DNA of 64,000 nucleotides, from positions 4,464,001 to 4,528,000 of the forward strand of contig NZ_CP033926.1 of NCBI RefSeq assembly GCF_003815775.1, read 5' to 3'. Position 1 is the stretch's first letter. Every line of letters starts with the position of its first letter. The DNA comes from Chryseobacterium joostei (GTDB taxonomy: Bacteria; Bacteroidota; Bacteroidia; Flavobacteriales; Weeksellaceae). The notes under the pieces are model-generated. The model did no database searches, had not been told where the DNA came from, and was given only the letters and a program-made list of their open reading frames with translations. Of this stretch, positions 42,977 through 51,576 are shown one piece after another. The position numbers and the translations under genes were made by a program.

Positions 42977-44020
42977 ATATGCTTTCTTATAATTCCGGAT
43001 CACAAAATTTATTCCGGTTTCTATAATATCTCCCATGGTTTTGCAATACTTGAAATTGACATCATAGGTGAGTTTTTGCAAAGCTGTTCTTAGCTCTATA
43101 ACATTGGCTTCCGGAGCAATATTTTCTTTTTTCATAATAGAAATGAGTTCATCAAATCTGTTTTTACTGCTGGTCACCCTTTTTACAATTTGTGAACGGA
43201 CTTCTTTCCGATACTGTTCTATAGAATTAGGCTTCAGTTTTTCCAGTACCATAGTAACCATCGGGTTGTTTTCTTTAAAATACTGCGGAAGATAAACTTT
43301 CAAATTCCCTTCATAGCTCTGCTGATCAAAATCGATGGGGCGAATTCTGTAAATAACCTGATCAAAGTCGTGTATAGGAATAATAACATAATTATAAGAA
43401 CGCATGTCACCCAGTAATCCAATAAGACAGCGCTCATTGAATTTTACAAATTCCTTGGAAATTTGTGCCTTTTCCAATTCTGTACAGTTAGATATATGTT
43501 TCTGAATAAATACATCTCCTGGAATTCCTAAAATATGTTCTTCTATTAAGGTGTTTTTGTAAATTAAAAAATTAATTCGGTTGGGAGAAAGCAGGTCTTC
43601 AAGCTCCAGTCCATAGATACGGGAAGCATCCGCCTGTTTAATGTAAAAATTAGTATAATTATCGTTCAGGATATTTCTTACCCGAATTCTAAAAGGCTTA
43701 GAGTTTCCGAAAGTACAAAAGTCGATGGTATCCACTTTCAGATATGGTAAAGTAGCTTCATCCCCGTCAGAATGAAGGAGAGTATAAATCTTATTTAAAT
43801 TAGCCTCAATTTCTTTAAACTCATATTCAGAATACAATACACCGAGCCACAAAGTATCTTTGCCTTCCTTATCCAGAATATTTACGCTATCACTGAATCT
43901 TAGCAGATCTTCATATAAAAACTGAATCTTGGTGGTTCTGTTATGCTTTTCCAAATACTGCTCTAATGCATCCGAAACAGGATATATCGGTTTTCTAAAC
44001 GCAATCTTCACATCTTTCAT
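42974..44020 (-). CDS. Hypothetical protein with kinase-like motifs
   Basis: The 348-residue protein has no signal peptide or membrane segment. Its most striking part is GLLGDMRSYNYVIIPIHDFDQVIYRIRPIDFDQ near residues 200-235: an Asp followed five residues later by Asn, then IDFD, recalling the catalytic D(x4)N and metal-binding D of protein-kinase-like folds such as HipA or phosphoinositide kinases. No glycine-rich loop was recognised. It is divergent from tssB (about 360 bp apart), so a regulatory role in type VI secretion is possible. I do not recognise the family; a pseudo-kinase is also possible. Confidence 0.6.
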   Translation of the reverse strand: MKDVKIAFRKPIYPVSDALEQYLEKHNRTTKIQFLYEDLLRFSDSVNILDKEGKDTLWLGVLYSEYEFKEIEANLNKIYTLLHSDGDEATLPYLKVDTIDFCTFGNSKPFRIRVRNILNDNYTNFYIKQADASRIYGLELEDLLSPNRINFLIYKNTLIEEHILGIPGDVFIQKHISNCTELEKAQISKEFVKFNERCLIGLLGDMRSYNYVIIPIHDFDQVIYRIRPIDFDQQSYEGNLKVYLPQYFKENNPMVTMVLEKLKPNSIEQYRKEVRSQIVKRVTSSKNRFDELISIMKKENIAPEANVIELRTALQKLTYDVNFKYCKTMGDIIETGINFVIRNYKKAY

Positions 44021-44376
44021 TACTCTGTTTACTTTTATTTAAATATAAAGAATATTTTTTCCTCACTTCAGAAGAATTCCTATTTTAACACCTGTTTGAT
44101 ATTTTTTCTCAATGCAAAATGCATCATGATTTTATTTTATTTCACTTTGGTTTATTTTTATTTATTTTTTCATAGCTTAGTGACATCATAAGAATTTGAT
44201 TTTATGTTAAATAAGTGTAGTTAAATTTAAATAATTCAAGAAAAATCTTGACAAAATTTTGTATGTTACAGTTTTTTTTTAAATTTAAACATTGGATTGG
44301 TAATTTATTTGATACGTCTGTAAATTACTCAAAAACAGATCCAAACCAAAATAGTAAATCTCAAAATAATAATAAT
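44021..44376. other. Intergenic gap upstream of tssB
   Basis: This 356-bp AT-rich stretch separates the divergent kinase-like gene and tssB. An open frame runs into it from tssB (back to 44248), but the peptide is low-complexity (NQNSKSQNNNN) and starts at TTG, so I read it as leader. No clear promoter or hairpin was found. Confidence 0.45.
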
Positions 44377-44823
44377 ATGGCAATGTTTAATTATGGTGTT
44401 GGCGGAAACGAAGTAAAAGTAGACGCTAATGAAGCTATTCAGGAAATACAGGAAAATAAATCACTGATAGTAAGCCAGCTTACAACAGAAGAATCTTATA
44501 CCCCTGAAATTGTAACAGGATTAAAAACAGTGGAAGACGTCTTCAAACATTTTCAGCCTTCTGTATCAGTACAGCATGAAACAGAAGATGGAGGAACAAT
44601 TGAAGAAGAATTCCGTTTTCAAAATCTTGGAGACTTTACTCCCAAAAGCCTTACTCAGAAATCAGACTATCTACAGCAACTGAGCATGGAGCAGGAGCAG
44701 TACAACAAAATTGTACGCCAACTGAAAACAAATAAAATTCTACGCAATATGCTGGAGAACGATCAGACAAGAGCTGCGTTCATAGAAGTATTGAAAGATG
44801 TGGCACAAGAACTTGAAAAATAA
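44377..44823 (+). CDS. tssB: Type VI secretion sheath small subunit (TssB)
   Basis: The ATG at 44377 gives 148 residues beginning MAMFNYGVGGNEVKVDANEA. A longer frame from 44248 would add 43 low-complexity residues unlike the family and is rejected. The protein resembles the Bacteroidota type of TssB: EIVTGLKTVEDVFKHFQPSV, FRFQNLGDFTPKSL and the C-terminal helix with RNMLENDQTRAAFIEVLK. TssB and TssC assemble into the contractile sheath that drives the type VI needle. The tssC gene follows 21 bp downstream. No other type VI genes are adjacent. Confidence 0.9.
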   Translation: MAMFNYGVGGNEVKVDANEAIQEIQENKSLIVSQLTTEESYTPEIVTGLKTVEDVFKHFQPSVSVQHETEDGGTIEEEFRFQNLGDFTPKSLTQKSDYLQQLSMEQEQYNKIVRQLKTNKILRNMLENDQTRAAFIEVLKDVAQELEK

Positions 44824-44844
44824 TTAAAGACTTTACATTAAATC

Positions 44845-46206
44845 ATGGATAGCAAATTACAGGCGCAGGAAAGCCAGCAGCAGGATCAACAACAACACTC
44901 AGGACAACCGAAAGGTAATCCGCTTGCGGAACTCAATAAAATGGGAGGTTTTGGCTTTGTTGAATCCGTTGTAGACGGCATCGCCAATATGAACCCAACA
45001 AGAAAAGCTAGGAAAGAAATCTTTCTTAACGACGGAAATAAAGCAGAAGAAAGAAAAGAGCTTCTTCAAAAGATTGCCCTTTGGGTAAGCCTTTTAGAAG
45101 GAAGTGAATCTGCAGATAAAATGGCTGAAACGTGCAAAACAAAAGCACAGCAAGCTGATCAGAACCTAAAGAAAAACCTTAAAAATACACTGGACGCAGT
45201 TCGTTTGTTAGAAACAAACTACAGAACAGTAGCTCAATTCTACAAAAATACAGAATTGGACAAAGTGGATAACGTAAGTATCGTTAACGCAAGCATCGAT
45301 CAGGTTTCGGATTTAGATAATCCTTTATTCATTGATGCTATTTCTGAAGAATTTAAAAACTACTACGACCGTTTAGACCTTAGAGATAACTATTCTATCC
45401 TTGCCATTCCTGGATATTTAGGATCCAATAAGGTAATTGAGAAATGGGCAAAAATCTGTAACGAGAATAAAGTGATGATGGTTACAGACTTCGCTAACCT
45501 TGATAAACCGGATGATGTAGTAGACTTATTCCATTCTGCGAACCTTACAGGAGGTGAACTTCACAGAAGTAACGTTATTATGACGTGTAACTGGCTTGTA
45601 GGACGTGGAAAAGCTGAAGAAGTAGGTGAAGAAGAAAACGTAGAACTTCCACCTTCCACTTCATTGGCAGGAAAAATCCATAAGACACTGATGTCTCAGG
45701 TAGCAGCAGGTAAAAAGCATGGTAATATCAACGAAGTAGACGCTGTAAAATTCGAATTGAAGAAAAGTGAAATTTCTCAGTTAGAAAAAATGGGTCTTGT
45801 TCCAATGGTTAACGAATATGGAAAAATTATGGCTTTCTCTGCAAAGACATTATTTACAGGAGACAATATCGGTCTTCAAACCTATTCCGTAGTTCGTGTA
45901 TTCGACTATGTAACTAAAGTATTACTAGACTTCCTGAACAGAAGAGCTTTTGAAAACTGGAATGCTAAAAACGAAGACGATTTAAGACGACAAATTGTAA
46001 CGTTCCTTGATAACATCAAAGGACCGGACAAGTTGATCGAGAAATTCAAAATTGTACGTTTCGAGCAGGATAGAGTAAACAAAGACAGAGTATGGCTTGA
46101 TATCCGTATGACTCCTTATTTCCCAACAAAAAGTTTCGTTATTAAACTAGACGGACATAAAGGGGATGACGGTAACGAATGGGATGCAGAATACTCTCAG
46201 GAATAA
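44845..46206 (+). CDS. tssC: Type VI secretion sheath large subunit (TssC)
   Basis: The 453-residue protein begins with a Gln-rich leader (QAQESQQQDQQQHSGQ), then the domain with GGFGFVESVVDGIANMNPTRKARKEIF and continues to SLLEGSESADK, AIPGYLGSNKVIEKWAKICNENKVMMVTD, and the long C-terminal region with TYSVVRVFDYVTKVLLDFLNRRAFENW. It matches the Bacteroidota form of TssC, the outer sheath subunit that pairs with TssB. It is cytoplasmic. It follows tssB closely and ends in a terminator. Since the neighbouring downstream gene is a lipoprotein of unknown kind, the pair appears separated from the rest of the apparatus genes. Confidence 0.92.
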   Translation: MDSKLQAQESQQQDQQQHSGQPKGNPLAELNKMGGFGFVESVVDGIANMNPTRKARKEIFLNDGNKAEERKELLQKIALWVSLLEGSESADKMAETCKTKAQQADQNLKKNLKNTLDAVRLLETNYRTVAQFYKNTELDKVDNVSIVNASIDQVSDLDNPLFIDAISEEFKNYYDRLDLRDNYSILAIPGYLGSNKVIEKWAKICNENKVMMVTDFANLDKPDDVVDLFHSANLTGGELHRSNVIMTCNWLVGRGKAEEVGEEENVELPPSTSLAGKIHKTLMSQVAAGKKHGNINEVDAVKFELKKSEISQLEKMGLVPMVNEYGKIMAFSAKTLFTGDNIGLQTYSVVRVFDYVTKVLLDFLNRRAFENWNAKNEDDLRRQIVTFLDNIKGPDKLIEKFKIVRFEQDRVNKDRVWLDIRMTPYFPTKSFVIKLDGHKGDDGNEWDAEYSQE

Positions 46207-46223
46207 GAAAACTTATTTTAAAT

Positions 46224-46259
46224 AATAAAAACCGATGCAATTTTACATCGGTTTTTTTC
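46224..46259 (+). terminator. tssC terminator
   Basis: AAACCGATG and CATCGGTTT pair around a 9-nt loop and run into T7. It lies just past the tssC stop codon. Confidence 0.9.
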
Positions 46260-46282
46260 TACCAATATCTATGAAATTTAAT

Positions 46283-46738
46283 ATGAATAAAAAGCTTATC
46301 ATCGGTTTGCCTGCTTTATTAATGGTGTTTTTGGTAAGTTGTGAAAAAAAATACCAAAGTCCGGCCCAATACGAAGAAGACCTTTTTGCAGATGAACGCC
46401 AAGAGGGAAAAGCCTATATCATGGACGAAGAAGAATGTTTTGATGGCAGTGAACTTGTTATTTCAAGTGCAAATGTAAAGCTGGCAGACAGTTCAAAAGG
46501 ACGCGGAAAGTCATTTTTCATTTATAAGGTCAGATCCGGAAAGGTTTTGAAGACCGTAAGGGATTCTACCTTAGAATTTCCCATGGAGTTCCTTTCTCCT
46601 TACAGACTAAAGCTGAAAAATGATTCCATGTACATTTATCTAAAAAACCTTGAGGGATATCGCTTAATTGCAAAAGACAGAAACCTTAAATACCAATGGT
46701 TAAAAGCAGCACCGGTATATTCTGTGAAGAAAAAATAA
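46283..46738 (+). CDS. Lipoprotein of unknown function
   Basis: The ATG at 46283 gives MNKKLIIGLPALLMVFLVSCEKK, a textbook lipoprotein signal with Cys20, and a product of 151 residues. An earlier ATG at 46271 would add four residues; the frame upstream of that runs into the tssC terminator. The mature part is a small domain with EEECFDGSELVISS and a beta-rich C-terminal half with YRLKLKNDSMYIYLKNLEGY. I do not recognise the family. It is lipid-anchored and exported. It might be linked to type VI secretion by position, but nothing more supports this. Confidence 0.7.
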   Translation: MNKKLIIGLPALLMVFLVSCEKKYQSPAQYEEDLFADERQEGKAYIMDEEECFDGSELVISSANVKLADSSKGRGKSFFIYKVRSGKVLKTVRDSTLEFPMEFLSPYRLKLKNDSMYIYLKNLEGYRLIAKDRNLKYQWLKAAPVYSVKKK

Positions 46739-46746
46739 AATAAACC

Positions 46747-46754
46747 TATCTTTG
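46747..46754 (+). promoter_or_regulatory. -7 box of mutY
   Basis: TATCTTTG is a full match to TAnnTTTG, 66 bases before the TTG start of mutY. The leader contains an ATG at 46768 opening an 11-codon frame that ends just after a hairpin with TGAAGAG and CTCTTCA arms (46779-46800). Confidence 0.5.
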
Positions 46755-46820
46755 TAACGCTGAAATAATGTTCAGATGTGAAGAGAAAATAATCTCTTCA
46801 TGATTTAAATAGATTGGTTT

Positions 46821-47855
46821 TTGGAAAAGAATAATACAGGCTCAGATTTTCTTCATGTAGGAAACAGGCTTTTGGAGTGGTATCGGAATAATGCAAGAGA
46901 TCTGCCTTTCAGACAGACGAAAGATCCTTATAAAATATGGATTTGTGAAATTGTATTTCAACAGACAAGAATCAATCAAGGGCTAAACCATTATAATAAT
47001 TTCATTAAAAGATTTCCGGATGTAAAAACCTTGGCAGAAGCTGAGGAAAATGAAGTTTTACTTTACTGGAAAGGATTAGGTTATTACTCCAGGGCGATCA
47101 ATATCCATAAGGCTGCCCAGCAGATCATGAATGATTACCAGGGTGTATTTCCTGCTCAGTATGAAGAGATTTTAAAACTAAAAGGAGTAGGGAAGTATAC
47201 AGCGGCTGCAGTTTCAAGTATCTGTTTCGGTGGAAGAATGCCGGCTGTTGACGGAAATTTTTACCGTGTATTGAGCCGTTTCTTTGCAGACGATTTTGAT
47301 ATCTCAAACTCAAGGGCTTTTACTTATTTCTCGGAATTGGCCGCGTTGGTAATGCCGGAAAATGTAGGCGACTTCAATCAGGCAATGATGGATATTGGCT
47401 CCGAAATCTGTAAACCAAAGAACCCTCTTTGTGGAGAATGCCCGATTAATGAAGATTGTATTGCGTTTTCCCTGCAAAAAATATCAGATTATCCTGTAAA
47501 AACAAAAAAGGTAAAGGCAGAAGATCTGGCTTTGACGTATTATTTTGTCCACAGAAATGAACAGTTTCTGATACGTCAGCGAGGTGATGATTTTATCTGG
47601 AAAAAATTATTTGAGTTTCCGTCATCTATTTCAGAAGAAATGGAACCTTTTATTACTAATTCAAAAACGATTACCCATAAGCTGACTCACAAAAACGTAA
47701 GCATTGAAATATTTAATGTTAATGTGACTTCAGAAACGCTTTGGAATGACTTTATTGCTGAAAATCAATATGAAATTACAGATATTCAGGGTTCCCATGA
47801 AAAATCCTTTCCGAAGCCTTTGGAAAATTACATCCAAAACTCATTGAAAGACTGA
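46821..47855 (+). CDS. mutY: A/G-specific adenine glycosylase
   Basis: The 344-residue enzyme removes adenine mispaired with 8-oxoguanine. Key sites are present: catalytic Glu43 in IWICEIVFQQTR, the helix-hairpin-helix LKGVGKYTAAAV near residue 117, Asp144 in AVDGNFYRV and the 4Fe-4S cluster Cys197, Cys204, Cys207 and Cys213 (spacing 6-2-5). The C-terminal NUDIX-like domain, which recognises 8-oxoguanine, is recognisable from about residue 230. The start is TTG at 46821, without a better alternative. gldD follows 44 bp downstream. Confidence 0.95.
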   Translation: MEKNNTGSDFLHVGNRLLEWYRNNARDLPFRQTKDPYKIWICEIVFQQTRINQGLNHYNNFIKRFPDVKTLAEAEENEVLLYWKGLGYYSRAINIHKAAQQIMNDYQGVFPAQYEEILKLKGVGKYTAAAVSSICFGGRMPAVDGNFYRVLSRFFADDFDISNSRAFTYFSELAALVMPENVGDFNQAMMDIGSEICKPKNPLCGECPINEDCIAFSLQKISDYPVKTKKVKAEDLALTYYFVHRNEQFLIRQRGDDFIWKKLFEFPSSISEEMEPFITNSKTITHKLTHKNVSIEIFNVNVTSETLWNDFIAENQYEITDIQGSHEKSFPKPLENYIQNSLKD

Positions 47856-47887
47856 AATTTGTCTTCCGAAATCTAAAATCTAATTTG

Positions 47888-47895
47888 TACTTTTG
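47888..47895 (+). promoter_or_regulatory. -7 box of gldD
   Basis: TACTTTTG is a full match to TAnnTTTG, and the ATG at 47900 is only four bases away, so the mRNA may be leaderless. A TTTG at 47858-47861 lies 26 bp upstream, longer than the usual spacer. Confidence 0.5.
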
Positions 47896-47899
47896 CAAA

Positions 47900-48457
47900 A
47901 TGATAAAAAAGGTCATTTTTATTTTTGTATCACTGCTTTTAATTTCATGTGGAAAAGATCCGGTTCCAAAACCTTACGGAGAACTGCGTCTGGAATATCC
48001 GGCACCGAAATATCAGAAGTTTGAAAACAACTGTGCCTATACATTTGAATATTCGGATTTTGCTAATATTACAGCAGCTAAAAAGCCTTGCTGGTATTAT
48101 TTGAATTATCCTAAGATGAAGGCAAAGATTTTCGTAACCTATTATCCGATACAAAATGACTTTGCAGAACATATTAAGGAAGCCGAAAAAATGGTTTACG
48201 AACATACCATTAAAGCAAGTTCCATAGATACAAAATCCTTTGAATATCCGGAAAAGAAAGTGTACGGGAATTTCTATGAACTGAAAGGACAAAGTGCTTC
48301 CAATCTTCAATTTTACATTACAGACAGTACGAAGCATTTCGTAACTGCTTATCTATACTTTAATACGAGACCGAAGCCGGACTCTCTTGCTCCTGCGGTA
48401 AACTATATCAAAAATGATATGAAGCATCTGCTGGATTCTTTTGAATGGAAAAAATAA
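47900..48457 (+). CDS. gldD: Gliding motility lipoprotein GldD
   Basis: The ATG at 47900 gives 185 residues, starting MIKKVIFIFVSLLLISC with lipid site Cys17. The mature part has the family signature KPYGELRLEYPAPKYQKF (about residues 23-40) and a compact beta-rich domain. GldD is a lipoprotein needed for gliding and for the type IX secretion apparatus in Flavobacterium; non-gliding relatives also keep it. In Flavobacterium johnsoniae gldD lies with gldE and ssb near mutY; here only mutY precedes it. It may be transcribed separately from mutY. Confidence 0.93.
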   Translation: MIKKVIFIFVSLLLISCGKDPVPKPYGELRLEYPAPKYQKFENNCAYTFEYSDFANITAAKKPCWYYLNYPKMKAKIFVTYYPIQNDFAEHIKEAEKMVYEHTIKASSIDTKSFEYPEKKVYGNFYELKGQSASNLQFYITDSTKHFVTAYLYFNTRPKPDSLAPAVNYIKNDMKHLLDSFEWKK

Positions 48458-48484
48458 TTATTTTTAATATACATTGAAAAATAT

Positions 48485-49408
48485 ATGAAACTTTTAGTTG
48501 TAGGAAGTGTTGCATTTGATGCAATTGAAACACCATTTGGTAAAACGGACAAGATTTTAGGCGGTGCAGCCACTTATATTGGGATCACTTCATCTATTTT
48601 AGGGGTTAAATCCGGAATTGTTTCTGTAGTAGGGGGAGATTTCCCACAGGAACACCTTGATATGTTTACAAATAGAGATGTAAACATCGAGGGAATTGAA
48701 ATCATTAAAGAAGGGAAAACTTTCTTTTGGTCAGGTAAATACCACAATGATTTGAATACCAGAGATACTTTAGCTACTGAAGTGAACGTATTGGAAAATT
48801 TTGATCCGAAAATCCCGGATTCAATGCAGGATGCCGAGATTTTATTACTTGGAAACCTACACCCTGGCGTTCAGTTATCTGTATTAGAAAAAATGAACAA
48901 CCGTCCAAAGCTTGTTATCCTTGATACCATGAATTTCTGGATGGATTGTGCATGGGATATCTTAATGGATATGATTGCAAAAACAGATGTAATTACCATT
49001 AATGATGAAGAGGCAAGACAACTTTCAGGAGAATATTCTTTAGTAAAAGCTGCTAAGAAGATCCACACGATGGGACCTGAGTATGTAATCATCAAAAAAG
49101 GAGAACACGGAGCTTTATTGTTCCATGATAATAAAGTATTTGCAATCCCTGCATTGCCTTTAGAAGAAGTTTTTGATCCAACCGGAGCAGGAGACACTTT
49201 CGCAGGAGGTTTTGCAGCGTATCTTGCTAAAAAAGAGAAAATTGATTTCGAAACAATGAAGTCTGCTCTAATTGTAGGATCGGCTATGGCTTCATTCACG
49301 GTAGAGAAATTCGGAACAGAAAGAATTCAGGAAGTAGAGGAGTCGGATATGTTCCACAGATTGAGACAATTCAAAGAATTGACGACATTTGATATTGAAC
49401 TGCAGTAA
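48485..49408 (+). CDS. PfkB-family sugar or nucleoside kinase
   Basis: The 307-residue protein has the PfkB ribokinase layout: an N-terminal strand MKLLVVGSVAFDAI, a glycine pair GGAATYIG near residue 26, and the C-terminal signature DPTGAGDTFAGGFAAYL (about residues 235-251) with the catalytic Asp. It would phosphorylate a sugar or nucleoside using ATP in the cytoplasm. The exact substrate cannot be read. It follows gldD by 27 bp and is probably in the same transcript. Confidence 0.9.
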   Translation: MKLLVVGSVAFDAIETPFGKTDKILGGAATYIGITSSILGVKSGIVSVVGGDFPQEHLDMFTNRDVNIEGIEIIKEGKTFFWSGKYHNDLNTRDTLATEVNVLENFDPKIPDSMQDAEILLLGNLHPGVQLSVLEKMNNRPKLVILDTMNFWMDCAWDILMDMIAKTDVITINDEEARQLSGEYSLVKAAKKIHTMGPEYVIIKKGEHGALLFHDNKVFAIPALPLEEVFDPTGAGDTFAGGFAAYLAKKEKIDFETMKSALIVGSAMASFTVEKFGTERIQEVEESDMFHRLRQFKELTTFDIELQ

Positions 49409-49442
49409 ATAAGTCTTTTTAAGAAATATTTATAATAAAAAA

Positions 49443-49474
49443 TTGAGTGAAATTCGTTAAGAATTCTAAATTTG
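49443..49474 (+). promoter_or_regulatory. Promoter of the SurA-like gene
   Basis: TTG at 49443-49445 and TAAATTTG at 49467-49474 are 21 bp apart, a full consensus match. The ATG lies 20 bases after the box. Confidence 0.65.
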
Positions 49475-49494
49475 CAACTTGTTAAAATAGTAAA

Positions 49495-50862
49495 ATGACA
49501 AATAAACTAAAAATCACTTATCTTCTTGGGATTTTCATCATGATTTTTTCTTCCAATATGATGAATGCCCAGCTAAAACCAGGAGATTTAGTGGATGGTA
49601 TTGCTGCTGTTATCGGAGATGAGATTGTCTTGGAATCAGATGTATCCGAGCAGATGAATTATGGAAAACAGCAGGGAGCTACAAACACAGACAAGTGTGA
49701 GTTCCTTGAGAACCTTATCAGCAATAAACTTCTTGTATATGAAGCAAAAAAGGATACATTAATTGAAAACCGTTCTGCGTCTATCAAAGAACAGGCTAAT
49801 GCAAAATACCGTCAGTTGCTTTCTCAATTTCCGGACGAAAAAACATTACTTGCTGCTTATAAGTTCAGAAACTCGTATGAAATGAAAAACGCTATCGAAA
49901 AAATCGATACGGATCAATATTACGGGCAGGCAAAATACCAAAGAGTTACTGAAAAGGCAGACGTAACACCGAATGAGGTTACTGACTTTTACAATATGTA
50001 TAAAATGCAGTTGCCACAAGTGAAAGATGAGGTTACTTTAGCTCAGATTATGATTTATCCTACCTTAACAGAGGCTCACAAACAAGATCTTATCAACAGA
50101 TTGAAAAAAATCAAGAAAGATATTCTTGGTGGAGAGACTTTTGAAAGCCAGGCGAGAATTTATTCTGAAGATGAAGGGTCTGCTACCAATGGAGGATTAT
50201 ACAAAAACATCAATAAAGGACAGATGGTAAAGCCATTTGAAGCTGCAGCGCTAAACCTGCAGGAAAATGAAATCTCTGAGCCTATTGAATCTGAATTCGG
50301 ATACCACATCATTCAGTTATTGAAGAGATCTGGTAAAGTATATGATGCAAGACACATTTTGTTAAAGGCAACGCCAACTGATGAAGAACTTAAATCAGCA
50401 AAAGTAAAGCTAGACAGCATCAGAGGTCTGATTATAGATGGCAAGATTACATTTAAAGATGCTGCTTTCAAATTTTCAGATGATAAAAAGACAAAGTTCA
50501 ATGCTGGAATAATTCCTGGTGCGGACGGCTCTGATAAAATTGAAAGAGAAAGTATCCCTGGAACAATCAGCTACGAATTGGCAGGTTTGAATAAAGGAGA
50601 TATCACAACTGCTTTTGACGATGAAGAGAACAGAAGAAAGGCTGTAAAGATCATTAAAATGGAAGACGTTATACCTGCACACCAGATCACTCTGGAAACA
50701 GATTTTAGCAGAATCAAGCAGATGGCTCTTAATAAAAAGAAAAATGAAATGGTTGAGAAGTTTGTTAACTCAAAGTTGCCAACAACTTTCATCTCCATAG
50801 ACGGACGTTACGATAATTGTAACTTTAAATCCAACTGGAAGAAAGAGTCAATCAAAAAATAA
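49495..50862 (+). CDS. SurA-like periplasmic peptidyl-prolyl isomerase
   Basis: The 455-residue protein has a signal peptide (through MMNAQ), then a SurA-type N-terminal domain with LVDGIAAVIGDEIVLESDV, and two parvulin-like (PpiC) domains at about residues 175-275 and 280-385 (AQIMIYPTLTEAH, ARHILLKATPTDEE). It helps outer-membrane proteins fold in the periplasm. Its length and domain order match bacterial SurA. It has its own promoter and a strong terminator. I leave the symbol blank because Bacteroidota hold several paralogues. Confidence 0.92.
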   Translation: MTNKLKITYLLGIFIMIFSSNMMNAQLKPGDLVDGIAAVIGDEIVLESDVSEQMNYGKQQGATNTDKCEFLENLISNKLLVYEAKKDTLIENRSASIKEQANAKYRQLLSQFPDEKTLLAAYKFRNSYEMKNAIEKIDTDQYYGQAKYQRVTEKADVTPNEVTDFYNMYKMQLPQVKDEVTLAQIMIYPTLTEAHKQDLINRLKKIKKDILGGETFESQARIYSEDEGSATNGGLYKNINKGQMVKPFEAAALNLQENEISEPIESEFGYHIIQLLKRSGKVYDARHILLKATPTDEELKSAKVKLDSIRGLIIDGKITFKDAAFKFSDDKKTKFNAGIIPGADGSDKIERESIPGTISYELAGLNKGDITTAFDDEENRRKAVKIIKMEDVIPAHQITLETDFSRIKQMALNKKKNEMVEKFVNSKLPTTFISIDGRYDNCNFKSNWKKESIKK

Positions 50863-50866
50863 AATC

Positions 50867-50898
50867 AAAACCTTCAGAATTTCTGAAGGTTTTTTTTA
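50867..50898 (+). terminator. Terminator of the SurA-like gene
   Basis: AAAACCTTCAGA (50867-50878) pairs with TCTGAAGGTTTT (50882-50893) around a 3-nt loop and runs into T8. Confidence 0.92.
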
Positions 50899-51002
50899 TG
50901 AATATTTACTAGCATCTAAATTATTTTTTCCAATTAGGTTCAAGCCTTTTATTTCTATAAATTCAAACAGTACTATTTGATATCTTTACAAAAACCCGCA
51001 AG

Positions 51003-51509
51003 ATGGATTATGCTTTTTATCTTAAAGAATTCAACACTGCCATAGAGGTAATTCCTAAGGAAGAATTTGAGCGTTGTAGTTTAGAAGTAGCAATAGATAT
51101 TGTTTTGGAATCTGCAGCTCTTAAAGTGTATAAACCAGAATGGTCTGGTGACCTGAAGTCACCATTAGATGCGACAGGACGAATTTTCTTTTCAATCTGG
51201 ATCAGCGATCAGTCTATTAAAGAAGGAAAAGTGTATTATAATATTCATGCATTGAAAGTAAGAACATTGAAAAACTATTCAATTTCCAGTAGAAAATTTG
51301 CACAGGATTTTAGAAATGAATTTGTGAAATACCAGAAAGACTGGCCTAATGTAAGTGTAGAATATGGTCCATTGACCTTAATGCAAGGTTGGGTTGATCT
51401 CAAAATAGAGAACCTACAGGAAAACGTACAGAAACTGGTTCGAAATTTCTTCAAAGTAAGTTCCATTATAGATAGAGTCTTAGCACAATATAAAAAAGAT
51501 AAAATTTAG
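51003..51509 (+). CDS. Conserved-looking hypothetical protein
   Basis: The 168-residue product is soluble and has no signal peptide or membrane segment. It contains an acidic N-terminal helix, a beta-rich middle part with FFSIWISDQSIKEGKVYYNIHALKVR and a C-terminal helical part with VQKLVRNFFKVSSIIDRVL. I do not recognise the family. The frame is clean, the start lies soon after an AT-rich spacer with a weak -7-like TATCTTTA at 50981-50988, and the next gene follows 67 bp downstream. A cytoplasmic protein of unknown role. Confidence 0.65.
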   Translation: MDYAFYLKEFNTAIEVIPKEEFERCSLEVAIDIVLESAALKVYKPEWSGDLKSPLDATGRIFFSIWISDQSIKEGKVYYNIHALKVRTLKNYSISSRKFAQDFRNEFVKYQKDWPNVSVEYGPLTLMQGWVDLKIENLQENVQKLVRNFFKVSSIIDRVLAQYKKDKI

Positions 51510-51576
51510 TAGACTTTTCGTCCATTTTTTCATTGATAGAAATGCTTGGCAATCGTTGTTTTTAGTATTTTTACAT

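Noticed and set aside
44248..44376. N-terminal extension of tssB by 43 residues
   Set aside because: The added peptide is low-complexity and starts at TTG; the family normally begins near MAMFNYGVGG, so I read it as untranslated leader.
46235..46282. N-terminal extension of the 46283 lipoprotein
   Set aside because: It would begin inside the tssC terminator; a start at 46283 gives a clean lipoprotein signal.
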